64,000 nucleotides of DNA from Taxillus chinensis (taxonomy: Eukaryota > Streptophyta > Magnoliopsida > Santalales > Loranthaceae): positions 3,290,348 through 3,354,347 of the forward strand of contig CM042091.1 in NCBI GenBank assembly GCA_023512835.1, read 5' to 3'. A program made the translations under genes and the position numbers. How positions within the stretch are numbered: position 1 is the first letter of the stretch; each line of letters opens with the position of its first letter. Shown here piece after piece: positions 30,031 through 42,612 of the stretch. The notes beneath the pieces are model-generated. The model did not search any database. It was not told the DNA's origin and saw nothing but the letters and a program-made list of their open reading frames with translations.

Positions 30031-33000
30031 TCAAAATTTTTGATTGGCAGAAGCATCTCGAACGTGCGAAAGACGAGGGACTAAAGCAGGTCCACCGGAA
30101 CCCTTTTCAAGAGCGAAGCATACCCTCAAAGACCTACCTAAAAATGCCTTCAGTTCAAACCACGGTTAAAAAAGGGATCAGTTATTTACAGTCGCCAAAA
30201 TGAAAACAAATATATGTAAAAAGAAAAAAGAAAAAGAAAGAAGCTCTCAGGCAACAATAAAACATCAACTTACCTTTCCATCCATAGCATCTTTTGCAGA
30301 ACCAGCCTCATCTTCTTTCGAGAATTGAACAAACCCAAAGCCTCTCGATCTACCAGTGTTTTTGTCATACATTATCCTCACTGATACACAGAAGCCAAAT
30401 GATAAGAAATTTTGCGACGTTATATTGTCCATTATATACCCCGTACAGAATGTCCTCATGTGACTTTGGTGTGGAAGAAAAATTCCAGAAGATTCATCGC
30501 CTATTGATTGGTTAAGTACAAACGAGCTATATATCTCTTGCATTGAAACTCAACGGCAGATATCCTCATAATTTATCATCTAGCCTTTATTTATGAGAGC
30601 ATGAAAGACAGCGCTCAACATCAACAAAACTAAAGCAAAATTAGATATTCTAGCTCATAAAGGTAGTAATTTTCCCCAATCACAGCAGGATATGATGAAG
30701 GTGATCACGGATAAAGGTATCAGCAGGATATGATGAAGGTGATCACGGATAAAGGTATCAATTGCCATTTTGATTAATCCACAAAAGTAATACACTAAAT
30801 TTATAATTGGGTGCGTAATGACAACTAAAAATACATTTATTAGATCGTAAAGGAAAAGCAATGGAGAACAGGGGCGGATGTAGCATATAACCAGGGTGGG
30901 CAAATGCTCACCCTCAACTTATTAGTATAATATTAATACTGGTAAGTAATCGGCCAAATTGGGCCTCTCAGCGTCTTCCATAATTCCCCATGCAGCCTGA
31001 TTTAGCTCCTGAGCTGCATTGGATCTCAGATCCACTCAGTCCCTTGAAAGTACAGTGTCCAACAACAGGTTTAGAGTTTTCATGAAAGCTAGCTTGCCGA
31101 ACACAATCCCCAACCTAGCCGAGCAGCTTTCGCCAACTACGCCCAGGAGTTCTTGGCACCTTTTGCTGCTGCAGGTATCCATTGCCGTCGAGGACGTGAG
31201 CTGTAAAGATGTGGGAGTTGCAGATTTTGTGGAGGTTGCACCACTTCTGGGAAGCGGATAGCCAGACCATGGAGGCGGCAGCGTGCCCACAGGCTCGCAC
31301 GCATTCCGGGACGGTCCGGTGGGAGGAAAAGGAGGCGTCCTGCTTTTGAAGGGCCTGTTTGGCCATGGCTGTGCTTGAAATCACTGCCACAGTTTTATAT
31401 GGGGGGAGGCATAGGGTTATGATGGGCCATGCGTCTTGGCCATCTCGGCCATTAATTAATTAATATATAATTAAAAAGTCCACAAAAATCTAACCAAAAT
31501 AAAACTTATTCATCTTGCCCAAAGCATTGAGTTTTCAAGATTTGAAAGAATTTGCAATCTTTTTCGAAAAATAATTGACACTAATAAAAATGTGATTTAT
31601 TTATTAATTTATTTGCTGATGATTTTGATTTTAACTTTATCAGTTGTGATTATCACTATGGAAAGAGCATTGTCTGCAATAAGAAAAATCAGTTACATAA
31701 TCAAATGAGTGATTAGTGAATGAACCATGGCTTGATTGTTTACATAGATAATGACATTTCTAATAATATTAATAATGAAATCATTATGCAACAGATTCAA
31801 AATATAACACTTAGATATCAATACAAAGATTATAATAAACTTTTTTTTATTACTTTTTCTTTATATGTACAAATTTTTTTCATGTTATATATTAAATTTT
31901 AAAATCCAAATGCAAAAGTCCCCCACCTAGTGGAATTCCTAAATTCGCCTTTGATAGAAAACACAACAAACAATTGAACAAATTATTCTTTATCCTCAAA
32001 CCATAGTTTTCAAAGTGTTACCTAGGCACCAAGTGACAAGGCGCAACATCAAACCTTGGGTGTAAGCACGCCTCGCCCAGGATGAGGAAAGCACTTGCAC
32101 AAGTCGGTGGGTGATGCCATGGGGAGCATTGGGCGGCATAATTTGTTTATTGCTTACTAATAACAAGCGACAAAGCCCTTGCGCTTGATTTGAGCTGTCG
32201 AGTGTTGACGCAAGATGAAGTCACACGACGATCCATCATTTGACAAAGATGATCACCAAAAGTTAACGAAACCTTTTTGATCAACGAAGCCTCTTCGGTT
32301 GACAATCCACCAGCCTCTTCTTCTCCACTGGGTCTCAATGTCGACCAAACTTGTCGTTGTTAGCTTGTCACTGATATCTCTTTCCCTTTCCTTTCCATTG
32401 CTCTTGCTGTCGAAATCACCGACCGTCACTTTCTCCTTTGCCATCGAGATCACTGGTCACTGCTTTCTCTCTCCCTCTCCCTTTTCCTTGCAGCAATCGA
32501 TAAGTGCTTCAACTCCATTGAAATCTTGAGTGTCTTACTTAACTCTTAAGACTTAACTCCTTTTAAAATATTAAATTAAATGTTTAAATTTATATGATTT
32601 AATTTAAGTATTTGTCACACACTACACTACACCGACTATCAAGCATGTTGTCCATCAATTTTGTTGTTTTTGTGATACTGTGATGGTTGAAGGAAATGGC
32701 TGCTAATAAAAATGTTCTTACATAAAATATATATATTAAAAACACCTAGACCGCTTATACATTGTTTAGGCGACGCTCGCCTAGTTGGACCCTCAAAGGC
32801 CCAAATCACTTTGGCGCTTTGAAAACTATGCCTCAAACCTTTTTATCCACATCAAGTTTAAGGAAAGCAAATTATATTAATATTATATTAAAGAAAGATA
32901 TGATGAAAATGATCACAGATAAAGGTATCAATTGCCATTTTGATTAATCCACAACAAGAATACAGTAATACACTAAATTTATAATTGGGTGTGCAAGGAC

Positions 33001-35374
33001 AACAAACAATAAATTTATTAGATTGTAAAGGAAAGGCAATGGAGAACCCAACAAACAATTGAACAAATTATTCTCTATCCTAAAACCTTTTTATTCATAT
33101 CAAGTTTAAGGAGAGCAAATTATGTTGATATTTTTTTATTTATTTATTTATAGAAAATTATGTTGATACTATATAAAAGCAACATCCAGTGATGCCAATT
33201 GTACTTGAAAATGCTTTGTAATTCCAAGACAATAAGACTTTTAAATGCAACAAAAATAAATGAATTGAAAATTATAAATCGATGTATCATCTAATTAAAA
33301 GAAATATATATCACACAAAAACATGAGAAATAATATGTATTACATAATGAGGCTGGGGCATATCACAAATGAGGGTCACTCCATTAGGCTAGTGTTAACA
33401 GAGTGCATAGAGAGGGAGAGAGGGGGAGCACTGAAGAAAAAGATGAGGAGTTAAGGATAGAACGAGGGGGAGACCGTTGTGGTCAAACAATAAAGTCAGG
33501 TGGGTGAAGATAAGCTACACAACATTTCAGTATTTATTTAAAAAGAAAAAGAAAAAGGAAACCCTCCACCTTGCCATCCAACCATCTCCTTGATGACCAA
33601 AGTGGGCACTTTCATCATATTTTTTATAACAGCCAATCCCATGTTGAAAGATATGAGGCTAGCTATTTTGGGTAAGATTTTGATTTGTGATGAGTCATGG
33701 CTTCAACATAAAATCTCTGAATGTTACAATCGGTATCAAAGCATACCAATCAGAATAAAGTGTTATACCTATAGTAGGAGACACAAAGTGTCATAACTAG
33801 ATGGAAGTCACCTTTAGAGTTTTGTATGAGCGTTCCACATTACCAGATTGTATGTATATTTGATTTGATTTGAAGAGTTTTGTATGGGGGTGGTTCCACA
33901 TTACCAGATTATATGTATATTTGATTTGATTTGATATGTTATGACTCGACAAGACTGTCAATAATATAAGCGAGGAAGATTATAACAAAGCAATCTCATA
34001 TTGAAAAATATGATGATTACTTTCTCTATAGTTTCACATGAGCATTCCATATCACCTGATAGTATGTATATGTTTGATTTGATATGGTATGACCCAACAA
34101 AAATGCCAATAATATTAGTGAGAAAGTTTATAACACTGCAATACCATATTGAAAGATATGATAATTACTTTGAAATTTATATTGTAAAACTAATGAATTC
34201 ATACGTATTTCCTTTACTATCCCTTTTGGGTGATGTTTTAGATTGTGATGGGCCATGAATTGAGCGTAAAAGCCAGGATGATACAATTTCTATGGGGTTG
34301 CGATGCAGTAAATAATTGTAAAGATGCAAGCTGTAGCTTTTTCCATCCTTGAAAATTAAATTTTTTTGTAAGCTTTCCTATCTGATGACTGAGCATTGAC
34401 ATAGTCATTAATTTTCATCTGTTCCCAAGCAACCTGGTAAATTAGGCTAGCTAGCCTTGATGCACAAAGCAATCAAATGGAGGCGGAAGCTAATTTATGG
34501 GAGAATGAGGGAAGTACCAAAGGTTACCGTCAGAGTGTGAGGACAAGCTAGGTTGCTTGAACTCTTGAGATTGTCACTGCTTAATAAGAGGGATTAAACT
34601 AGAGCGACAAGTATAGTGGGTGCTAAATCATAGACATTTTTCTATCAACGTATGATAAAGTTCTGTATTGGTCTCGCTTTCAACGGTGTCTTTTTGGACA
34701 GGAGACACAAAGTACAGCATTTAACGTCCAATGTACTTTGTGTCTCCTGTCCAAAAAGGTCACGAGGCCACATATTTCAACGTTCTATGTTTGTAACACA
34801 GAAATGGAGATAAAACAAGCAAGCCACTCCAGAAAGACATGTACCCACACAAATTTAAGCGAAACAAATGGCTTACTTTAAAGGGTAAGATTGTTTTTGT
34901 AAATATTGAAATTTTATTTTGTGTGCGCGCAACCATCAGTGAGGACTTTTGTCGAAAACATGGACGACTACTGATCTTCGCTCAATCAAATTAGTAAAAG
35001 AAACTGGGAAAGTCGAGTTATAGAAAATGGCACCTTCGGTGACCTCCCCAAACATAGAGAAGGCGTCTTTCAAGGACTTCTCGTTGACCGACCATGACAA
35101 GCCTAGGACAACAAGACCCACAAAAACAAACGGGGCGTTAGTGAGCAATCAAAGGAAGCAAACGCAGGGGGTCCGCGTATGGGATATTTTAGAAAAAAGG
35201 TTGAATTGGTCTACCTGCGACGAAGAGCTCGTTGTTGGACGGAGTGGAAGGAAACGATGATGAACAGTAAAAGTGGGACGGCTGCGGCGGCAGCGACTGC
35301 CATAGAGTTGGGCGATTGGCGGAAGAAAGGAGGACCCTCCTGGCGGTGAGTAATGAAAAGAGGTTGCTCTTCAT
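30031..35374 (-). CDS. Small organelle-type RNA-binding protein with one RRM
   Basis: Four exons (35374-35215, 35102-35034, 30380-30274, 30147-30031) join in frame into 150 residues. Residues 1-48 are Ser/Arg-rich with few acids (MKSNLFSLLTARRVLLSSAN), a likely mitochondrial or plastid transit peptide. One RRM follows, with RNP2 LFVAGL at 50-55 and RNP1 RGFGFVQF at 89-96, and it finishes GRSLRVCFALEKGSGGP. The family is the 'glycine-rich RNA-binding protein 4 / small RNA-binding protein' group, but the C-terminus here has no long glycine tail. It probably binds organellar RNA. Intron 2 is 4653 bases and holds several transposon insertions. The last exon was located by reading the minus strand; it continues the RRM beta-4 strand perfectly, which supports the long intron. 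Confidence 0.88.
30683..30758. repeat. Perfect 38-bp tandem duplication
   Basis: The 38 bases from 30683 (cagcaggatatgatgaag...) are repeated exactly from 30721 to 30758. The repeat lies within intron 2 of the RRM gene at the edge of a larger duplicated block. Confidence 0.85.
30869..31953. mobile_element. hAT-like element with a non-transposon insert, in RRM intron 2
   Basis: The left end caggggcggatgtag and right end ctaaattcgcctttg (inverse caaaggcgaatttag) are imperfect inverted repeats. The flanks atggagaa (30861-30868) and atagaaaa (31954-31961) match at 6 of 8 positions, the mismatches being G/A. The empty site in copy 2 of the local duplication (33039-33046, then cccaacaaac) confirms the insertion. 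About 30940-31430 is GC-richer than the rest and has overlapping open frames on both strands (for example minus 31390-31115) that I cannot identify. It looks like captured host sequence, not transposase. Confidence 0.8.
32002..32830. mobile_element. Second insertion with 14-bp perfect inverted ends
   Basis: The element starts catagttttcaaag and ends ctttgaaaactatg, perfect 14-bp inverses. The 8 bases cctcaaac flank it on both sides (31994-32001, 32831-32838), and the paralogous empty site near 33081 has only one such copy (cctaaaac). The 8-bp duplication suggests hAT. Inside the ends, gttacctaggcacc and ggcgacgctcgcctag are subterminal repeats; the centre has no transposase frame. Confidence 0.85.
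33590..34350. repeat. LTR-like remnants with tgttgaaagatatga-type repeats
   Basis: Several phrases recur: attgaaagatatga (three versions, about 33640, 33995, 34150), and a tandem pair of about 60 bases at 33817-33936 containing ccacattaccagatt and gtatatttgatttgattt. Near 33730 caatcggtatcaaagc resembles a primer-binding site for initiator tRNA-Met. I read this as broken LTR/TRIM sequence inside RRM intron 2. Confidence 0.4.
34690..34758. repeat. Perfect 26-bp inverted repeat with 17-nt loop
   Basis: Bases 34690-34715 and 34733-34758 are exact reverse complements, with two further G-T wobble-capable pairs outside. Transcribed as part of RRM intron 2 this would form a very stable hairpin. No known miRNA sequence was recognised in the arms. 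Confidence 0.85.
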
Positions 35375-37255
35375 TGCCTTTCACTTACTGAATCCTGAAA
35401 CCCCAAAACTGCTTCGCGCCGCCGTGGGAGGGGAGGGCAACCAAACAAGGGAGACGGACTGTTAACACACTGAACGCGGCCGAATAGACTCCCATTTCTG
35501 GGCGTTTCTAAATTAAACAGCTTTGGAATTCTTAATTTTAAAAATAAATTTAATTTGATAAAATAATAAATATATTTAAAAGGTGTGTATTTTTTAAAAT
35601 TAATTTCAAATGAAAATAATAAAATAAAAAATACTTTGTGTGTTTCATTCAAATGAGTTAAAATTTAAAATTAATTATTTTATTCAAAAGATCATTATAT
35701 CAAACAGATTTTGAATTTCAAATCCCAAAATAAATATTTTTTTTTAAAATTTATACCAAACATGAGCCGTCCGTGAAGTTATAATATTATTCATTTTCTA
35801 AAAACAGTCGATGTTTTAACATGACAATATTTAAATTAAAAAATTTTAGTTGTTTTCAGTTGTTTTTTACGGTTAGATATAAAAATCAGTAAGTACAAAA
35901 GTGTTTGGTGAATGTTTTTGTTGTTGTTGTTGTTGTTGTATTTAAGTACCAGCAATACTCAAATGACATAAAATAAAAACACCAAAAGTGATATTTTCAT
36001 TATTTGTTTTTTATCACTTCTCCTTACCCCCATCCGCTCTAATAAAAAGTCCAATGATACCTGTTTGTTTTCTAGATCATTGATAGGTGTATTTAATGTC
36101 TCCAACATATGTTTTCCTCCTAGATTTAGATTGGTTTAGTGTAGTATTGTGTGGATTTTACTAACATTTATATTCTTTTGGAATATTGTAGTATTTTGTA
36201 TGAATTATATATACTTTTTGTACGTTTTTAAAGTTATTTTACGCCTAAGCTCATGGACCACTTTTACTATTCATCTTTTCCAAATATATGATAAGTCCCC
36301 AGCATCTTTGCCACTCCCATTCGAGATGGAGAGAAAATACAATTTGCTAATAACTCAAAACACGTTTATTCGCATAAAATAATGCATAATAAACATGTTT
36401 TATTTAATTGAATGGTGTAATATTAATGTTATTTTATTATATGCATAGCAAAAAACATATAAAGTACTAGTTACAACTAACATGTATTTATTAAATTATT
36501 TTTCGATAATAAATGAATGTCTAATCTATAAAATTTCTTTTTAGAAGGTTATTTATTTGAATGGAAAAAATTAAGGTTTGAAATCTAAATTGATATCCGG
36601 ATAAAATTGTAAGATTATATCAAGTAAATACGGATGCGCTTGTTTATAAGTATGTTACATGATATGAATAATAATAAATTGTAAATATGCTCAAACATAA
36701 CAGTAATTTACGGTACCATAATGAAAATTTAATATAATTTGCCGCAACCGATCAAATTAAAATTTTTACGATAGCCATCATGCATATTGTTTTTCATATT
36801 TTATTACAATCTTGCTTTCCTTTTATATTTAGAAATATTCTCGCATCCTTCTAAGTAAATAATATTCCTTGAACTTGACACTCAGCAGTCATTAAAAAAA
36901 AACCCCCATCAGACCTCTAAATCCACGAGATTTGTCCAGATCTCCTCGCCGGCCGGCTGTTAAAACAAATTCTTCACCACTACCGAGCTTGCCCGGATCT
37001 CTTCTATATGCAACTCCACCACCTCTTCCTTGGAACCAAAATCCCCAGACAGAGCCCATTTTCGTGTTGGTGTGTGCGTTGGCTGGAAGCACGCTCGAGA
37101 GCCGGAGAGACTGGAGAGTACCACCACCGAGACAGTGGCGCCGGCGATGAGTGAGTGAGTAATCACGAGTTCCGGCTCCGGCCGGTGGAGACCAGACGAT
37201 CGACCTGAATCGAGAGAGGAGCGTCGGCACGTACGACAAGCTGCTCCTGCTCCTG

Positions 37256-37294
<39 letters not shown>

Positions 37295-38078
37295 TTTATT
37301 GGTCATATACTCATATACTCATTGTTTGGCTGAGATGGAGTACGTTGGTCCACCTCGGCCTCTGCATGTTCCACGACCATCAATGGACATTGGGTTTGGT
37401 CGGAACGTAAGTTGTCCAATTTATCAAAAACATGGTTAAAAAAAAAAAGTTGTTATTTTCCAATTTTTTGTAATAGCGAAGTGGTAATGCGCGGTCTTAA
37501 AAAAAACAAAAAAAAGCATCACCATGCATGATGTGTCGGCATACCAATCCTTTGGATTTTCGTAACCTCGTTAATGTCAAATTACCAATCCGTCGGTTAC
37601 TGCTTCAGTCATACTAATCCTCGACAAAATCAAAACAATATTTTATAAACACGGCTGTTATATCAACGGTTTTGATGTGTCGGTATAAAATAACTAATAA
37701 CCGATTAAAACAAAATTAAATATGATGTCCGAGATGCTGCTCTATGTGGCCGCCACGCTGTCAACCCCGCGAGGGTCCTGGTCCCTATTATCACACACAC
37801 ACACACACACACACAGTGCTACTTCTAGTTCTAGCTAGGGTTTCTGTATTCCCTCCACTCTTCAACCGAACACCATCATTTCACTTTAACGAGCCTTCAA
37901 ATCCACCCTCAATTCGACCACAGTGCAGCAGTTCCATTTTCCTCTCCAGCCCCTGAAGATCTCTGCTTCACAGCCTGTCTATTCCAGCTGCTCCCTCCAG
38001 ATCAAATCCCTATCTTCAAGGCATAGCCATAGCCATAGCCATAGCTATAGTTCGGTTCCGCACTGTCGCTACCGATTG
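35375..38078. other. Spacer between the divergent RRM and EBS genes
   Basis: 35375-36880 is AT-rich without coding signal. At 36890-37240 there is a GC-richer block with open frames on both strands (minus 37239-36892, 115 codons); none matches a family I know, so it may be an unknown small gene or a leader exon. A (TA)17 run lies at 37257-37290 and a (CA)12 run at 37792-37815. Between 37510 and 37700 repeated accaatcc/gtcggtat phrases look like transposon debris. Just before EBS, catagc hexamers repeat at about 38022-38045. Confidence 0.4.
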
Positions 38079-41000
38079 ATGGCGAAAACCAAACCAGGCA
38101 AGAAGGACTTGGATTCCTACAGCATCAAAGGCACCAACAAAATCGTCAAACGTACGGCCTCCGTCCCCTCTCACTCTTCGCGTGTTTTTTTTCCCCTGTT
38201 ACAAGTTTGGGCCTTTTTGATGTTTGGGTGTGTTTTGTTTTTTGTTTTTCAGCTGGTGACTGCGTGCTGATGAGACCGTCCGACACTGACAAGCCCCCCT
38301 ACGTGGCTCGTGTCGAGAAGATCGAGGCGGATCACCGGAACAATGTCAAGGTTCGGGTCAGGTGGTATTACCGCCCCGAGGAGTCCCTCGGAGGGCGGAG
38401 GCAATTTCATGGGTCCAAGGAGCTCTTCTTGTCCGATCACTACGATGTGCAGAGCGCTCACACTATTGAAGGGAAGTGCCTTGTGCATTCCTTCAAGGAC
38501 TACACTAGGCTCGATAATGTTGGGACCGAGGATTACTTTTGTAGATTCGAGTATAAGGCTGCCACCGGCGGCTTCACACCTGACCGCGTCGCTGTGTGAG
38601 TTTCATGGGTCATGTACTCATATCTGTTTTGAATGCCGCTGTTATTGTTCTTTGATTTTCGTTGACTGAAGTTTGAACTGCTTGGGTCTGGTTTGAAGGT
38701 ATTGCAAGTGCGAGATGCCTTACAACCCGGATGACCTCATGGTGCAATGCGAGGGATGCAAGGACTGGTAAACACACAAATTATTGCATTATTTGTTTGA
38801 CACAGTGTGTGGATCATAGATTGTGAAGTGCTTGCTTCTGATTTGCTTAGGTTGCAGTTCACATCCACTCTACAATTGTCATTGTTAGTTGAAATTGAAT
38901 TGAATGTGGTTACTTCCCTTCTTATCAAAAATTCAAAATCAAAACAACTTGTTCTATTCGTGGGTCATGCCAAGTTCATGAAATACGTGAAATTGAATGT
39001 TCTAAGTGTTTTTCATGCCTCGAATTTGTGAAAATTTTGACACTGCAAAGATTTACTGTCTGGATAGTCCAGAAATAGACCGTTATAATGCGTGAATCAA
39101 TGGGGCTACATGGACTGCGGTATGAGCAAATGTTGTTTGTCAAGTTTAACTGTTAGCACTTCTCTAACAGCAGTCGCCTTGAACTTTTTGGTAATCTTTT
39201 TGACATTTTGGAAAACGTGAATGGCTGTTGGTACAGATTTTCTTTGTACTTTGATTTTTTCTTTTATAATTTAGATGCTGATATATAGATACATAGTCCC
39301 TTTTTATCTTCAATGGATCGTTGAGTGATGTGTCAATGTTGTCCGGTAGGCTATTGGGAATACAATGATGGGTATTCAGAAAATAAGAAGTAGAGATAAA
39401 TAAGATTAAAGGAAATCCTTGCTCATCTTAGCTATGATTAGGTAAGGAACTGATTCGACATTTCGACTGACATATCAGTTAAATTTTAAAATCCATCTAA
39501 GTGAAGTTCATATTTTCTATGCCAATGAACTGACATAAGAGTATGTAAGTGGGGATTGACCTCATATTCATTCATTCTTTTGGTTTCAAACTTTGAACAC
39601 CAGCTCATAGTTTTTTGTTTCTCGGGTTCTATTTTACCTGCAATTTTTCTGTTTCTGAACCTTATGAGTTTTCACTGAAAGTGTTTGTATTGGGTTGAAC
39701 ACTTCAAAGCAGTAGTTTAAGAGACATGCAAGCTTGGTTATTTGCTCAGCTATAGATGTTATTATTTTCATTTCTTTTAATTCGGTTGGTTAGCTTAAAA
39801 ATTATGCTGTTGCCAAATTTGTGTTGTTCTAATCACTTTTTTCTCAAACGTATGGCATCTCTGGAAATAGGTGAATTCTTTATTCATGCATCTACTTTGT
39901 CAATACTATAGCATTACACCTTTTTTTCAGCTGGAATTTTAAAGCTAGACGAAAGATATGGAGAAAAAGATGCAGCATTGAAGTTAGAACTAATAGGTGG
40001 GCTTAGGACACTTCATGCTCCAAAATGGCAATGTATGACTTGTATGAATAAAATTCTTAAATTTTGAATATTTTAACTTAACCATTTAAGGTTGATAAGA
40101 AATCAAGTTTTGTGCTTCATTGAGCCTTCACTATCAAGAATTTCTTTAATGACAGGGATGCCTTTTAAAATTATTGTAATATTGTTTTAGTGTTGTCCGT
40201 CATCTTACAAGAACATCATCTGGAAATCCAGATATTGTTTCCTACTCATCCTGACCATGGAAGACGTCGAACATGGGCAAACAAGCTATTGCCTTATTCA
40301 TTAAGTCTGTAAAAATCTCCCCTCATAAGTGTATCCTTTTGATGGTTTGGCATCTTATTCTAGTTTTTTTTTTTAAGTTATTTATCAAATTGGTATTTTA
40401 TCCTTTTGATAGAGGATGTCCTCCTTTCTTCATCTCCATCCATATCTCTTCACACATTGCTCAAAATGAACTCAGAGGAGTAATAAGTATACAATAAGCT
40501 GAACAGACAAGTGACTAGAAACAAAATTGAAAATTAAAATGGACATCCGGTTATTTTAATTTGAATTTCTCTGCCTAAATTTATTGGAAAAAAGATGAAA
40601 TTCTTAGTAAGAACTTTGGAAGTTCATATTTTGAGGGGAAAATTTAGGGTGAGAAATTTTGAATAAACCAAAGAAAAGGGGTTTTGCGATTTATTTTTCC
40701 AAATTGGATTTTTTTTGAAGTAAGGATGAGATTCATGACTGAATTTTAGATTTCAAATTCAGTTATATGTATCAACTAGCTAGTAATTAAATGCTTTTGT
40801 TAGATAGTGGTGGTTGGATATTGAATTTTGTTTAAATGTGAAGTGTAGCTGTTTGGAATTTGGATGCAAGATCAGTGTTGTATTGATCACATAAACTCTG
40901 TCCATGCTTTATCGAATAGATTATAGGGATAGAATTATAAAATATATCTATACTAGAATTTCATGGTGAGATTAACTTTGATGTTTGTGTTTTATTTGTT

Positions 41001-42612
41001 GATTTTTTTTGCTCGCCAAAAATTAAGCATTTAACATTAATGAAGTGACAGTAAATGAATGTTTCACCAATTTGGATTATTGTTAGTTCACGACAATTGT
41101 TATAGTTATATATGGCTAGTGAATGGCTGAATGCCCGCAAGGACTTATGTTTTCTTTGGTTTGTGCGCAAGGACATCTGTCAAACTTTGTAAAAGAAGTA
41201 ATTATCCTTTCTCTTTGAATGTTATATGTGTCTAGTGAATGCCAGCAAGGACTTACAACAATTGCTATAGTTATATATGTATAGTTTCGTGTTATTATGA
41301 GTCATGACCGCTTTCTTGTACTTTCAAGTGATACCTATGATGTGCATATGTTTTTATTCAATGTATGCATTAGTGCATTAACCAATGTATTGCAGGTTTC
41401 ATCCTGCTTGCATGATGATGACAATTGAAGAAGCAAAGAAATTGGAGCAGTTTCTATGTTCTGACTGCTCTTCCGAAATTGATGCCAAAAGGCCACTGAA
41501 TTCGTTCCCAGTTTCCCCATCAGTTGAGCCCAAAGTAAAATAAATTCTCCTTTGCATTATTTTCGGTGGATATTTGTGTGAACTGCTATATTTACCTACC
41601 ATGTGATTAGTGTATTCTTACTTGCCATGGATTTTTCACTCAAGTAGTGTGACAATGTATGCCAGACTTATAGCTATGGGAGATCCTTAGGTTTATGACA
41701 AAGCATCATAATAAATTTTATTTATTTTATAGGTTGATTTTTTGTTGATATATTGCTAATGCGTTAAATTTAAAAGAAAGATGCCATCAATTTTCGAGCC
41801 AAAATTTCTCATTTAGAGTGATTAGTTCTCTAGTTTTCCTTGATCTATTTTAGAACGTCCAGCATGATATATAGGTCTTGATATTATTGAAACAGATTCA
41901 AGATTAATGTCACCTATGACTATTTCTACTAACTGTTATTACTTTATGAATCAACCTTACTCGGCTGAATACTGAGTTTTACAAGTGAGAAAGAAGGTTA
42001 TGAAGCAGCATGTTCGGCCTCTCTTAAATTATTTGTTAAAAGTCAACTAATAAGAGAAGGATGATAATATTACAATTAAGGTGAAACTTGCTAAGCACCA
42101 TGCTCAACAGCTTGTTTTCTATTATTTGTTTAAAACCAACTAATAATAAATAGAAGATCAACTAACCTTCATTTACCCTAGAATTGGAATAAATATTTAC
42201 AATGAATACTTTTTTGTCGGAAAATATATGCAGTGAATGCTATTTTTCTTTTTTATCTTGTAATGGGGAGGTGAACCTTGGCGGCATAACGGAGACTGCA
42301 TTCATATTGGCCCGTGTGGCCCAATCTCTTTTCGAACTTTGTTACTCACATAAGCTTCCTGCACTAGTTTGCCCTTTGCCCTTTTAATGGGGAGGTGAAC
42401 AAACAATCTACCTGCATTAGATGCACAACACATATTGGCATTTTTTGTAAGCCATAAGATGCAATAATTCATGTAAGGATTTTTCATAAAGCTCTTTGAA
42501 CAATCTTGAAGCCTTCAAATGCTGTGCTTAAGGGATCTAGTTTTTCTGGCTAGTGATATATTTGAAAATTTGTTTTCCCTGTTAGGTGGAGTCTAAGCGC
42601 AGGAAGAGATGA
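38079..42612 (+). CDS. EBS: BAH-PHD histone reader EBS
   Basis: Five exons (38079-38151, 38253-38595, 38699-38767, 41396-41534, 42586-42612) give 216 residues. A BAH domain (about 25-138, [20 protein letters not shown] onward) is followed by a PHD finger (about 140-190, [12 protein letters not shown] to FLCSDC) and a basic end (ESKRRKR). Tyr41, Trp62 and Tyr64 sit where the BAH aromatic cage for H3K27me3 is expected, and Trp162 where the PHD recognises H3K4me3. EARLY BOLTING IN SHORT DAYS and its relative SHL are nuclear readers that repress floral genes. The N-terminus is about eight residues shorter than I recall for Arabidopsis EBS. The exon 2 donor must be GCTGT|GTGAGT to keep the VYCKC frame. 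Intron 3 is 2.6 kb. Confidence 0.95.

Larger units (their letters stand above)
30728..33130. repeat. Tandem duplication; copy 1 split by two transposons, copy 2 intact
   Basis: Copy 1 is made of 30728-30868, 31962-31993 and 32839-32896, interrupted by the elements at 30869-31953 and 32002-32830 with their target duplications. Copy 2 (32897-about 33130) carries the same sequence uninterrupted: gatatgatgaa..., tttataattgggtg, gcaatggagaa, acaaacaattgaacaaatta, ctttttat, caagtttaagga, gcaaatta. Copy 2 therefore gives the pre-insertion sequence of both target sites. Confidence 0.85.

Noticed and set aside
36892..37239. 115-codon minus-strand ORF as a confirmed gene
   Set aside because: No recognised domain, both strands are open because of GC content, and no splice or start context decides for it; left as a possibility only.
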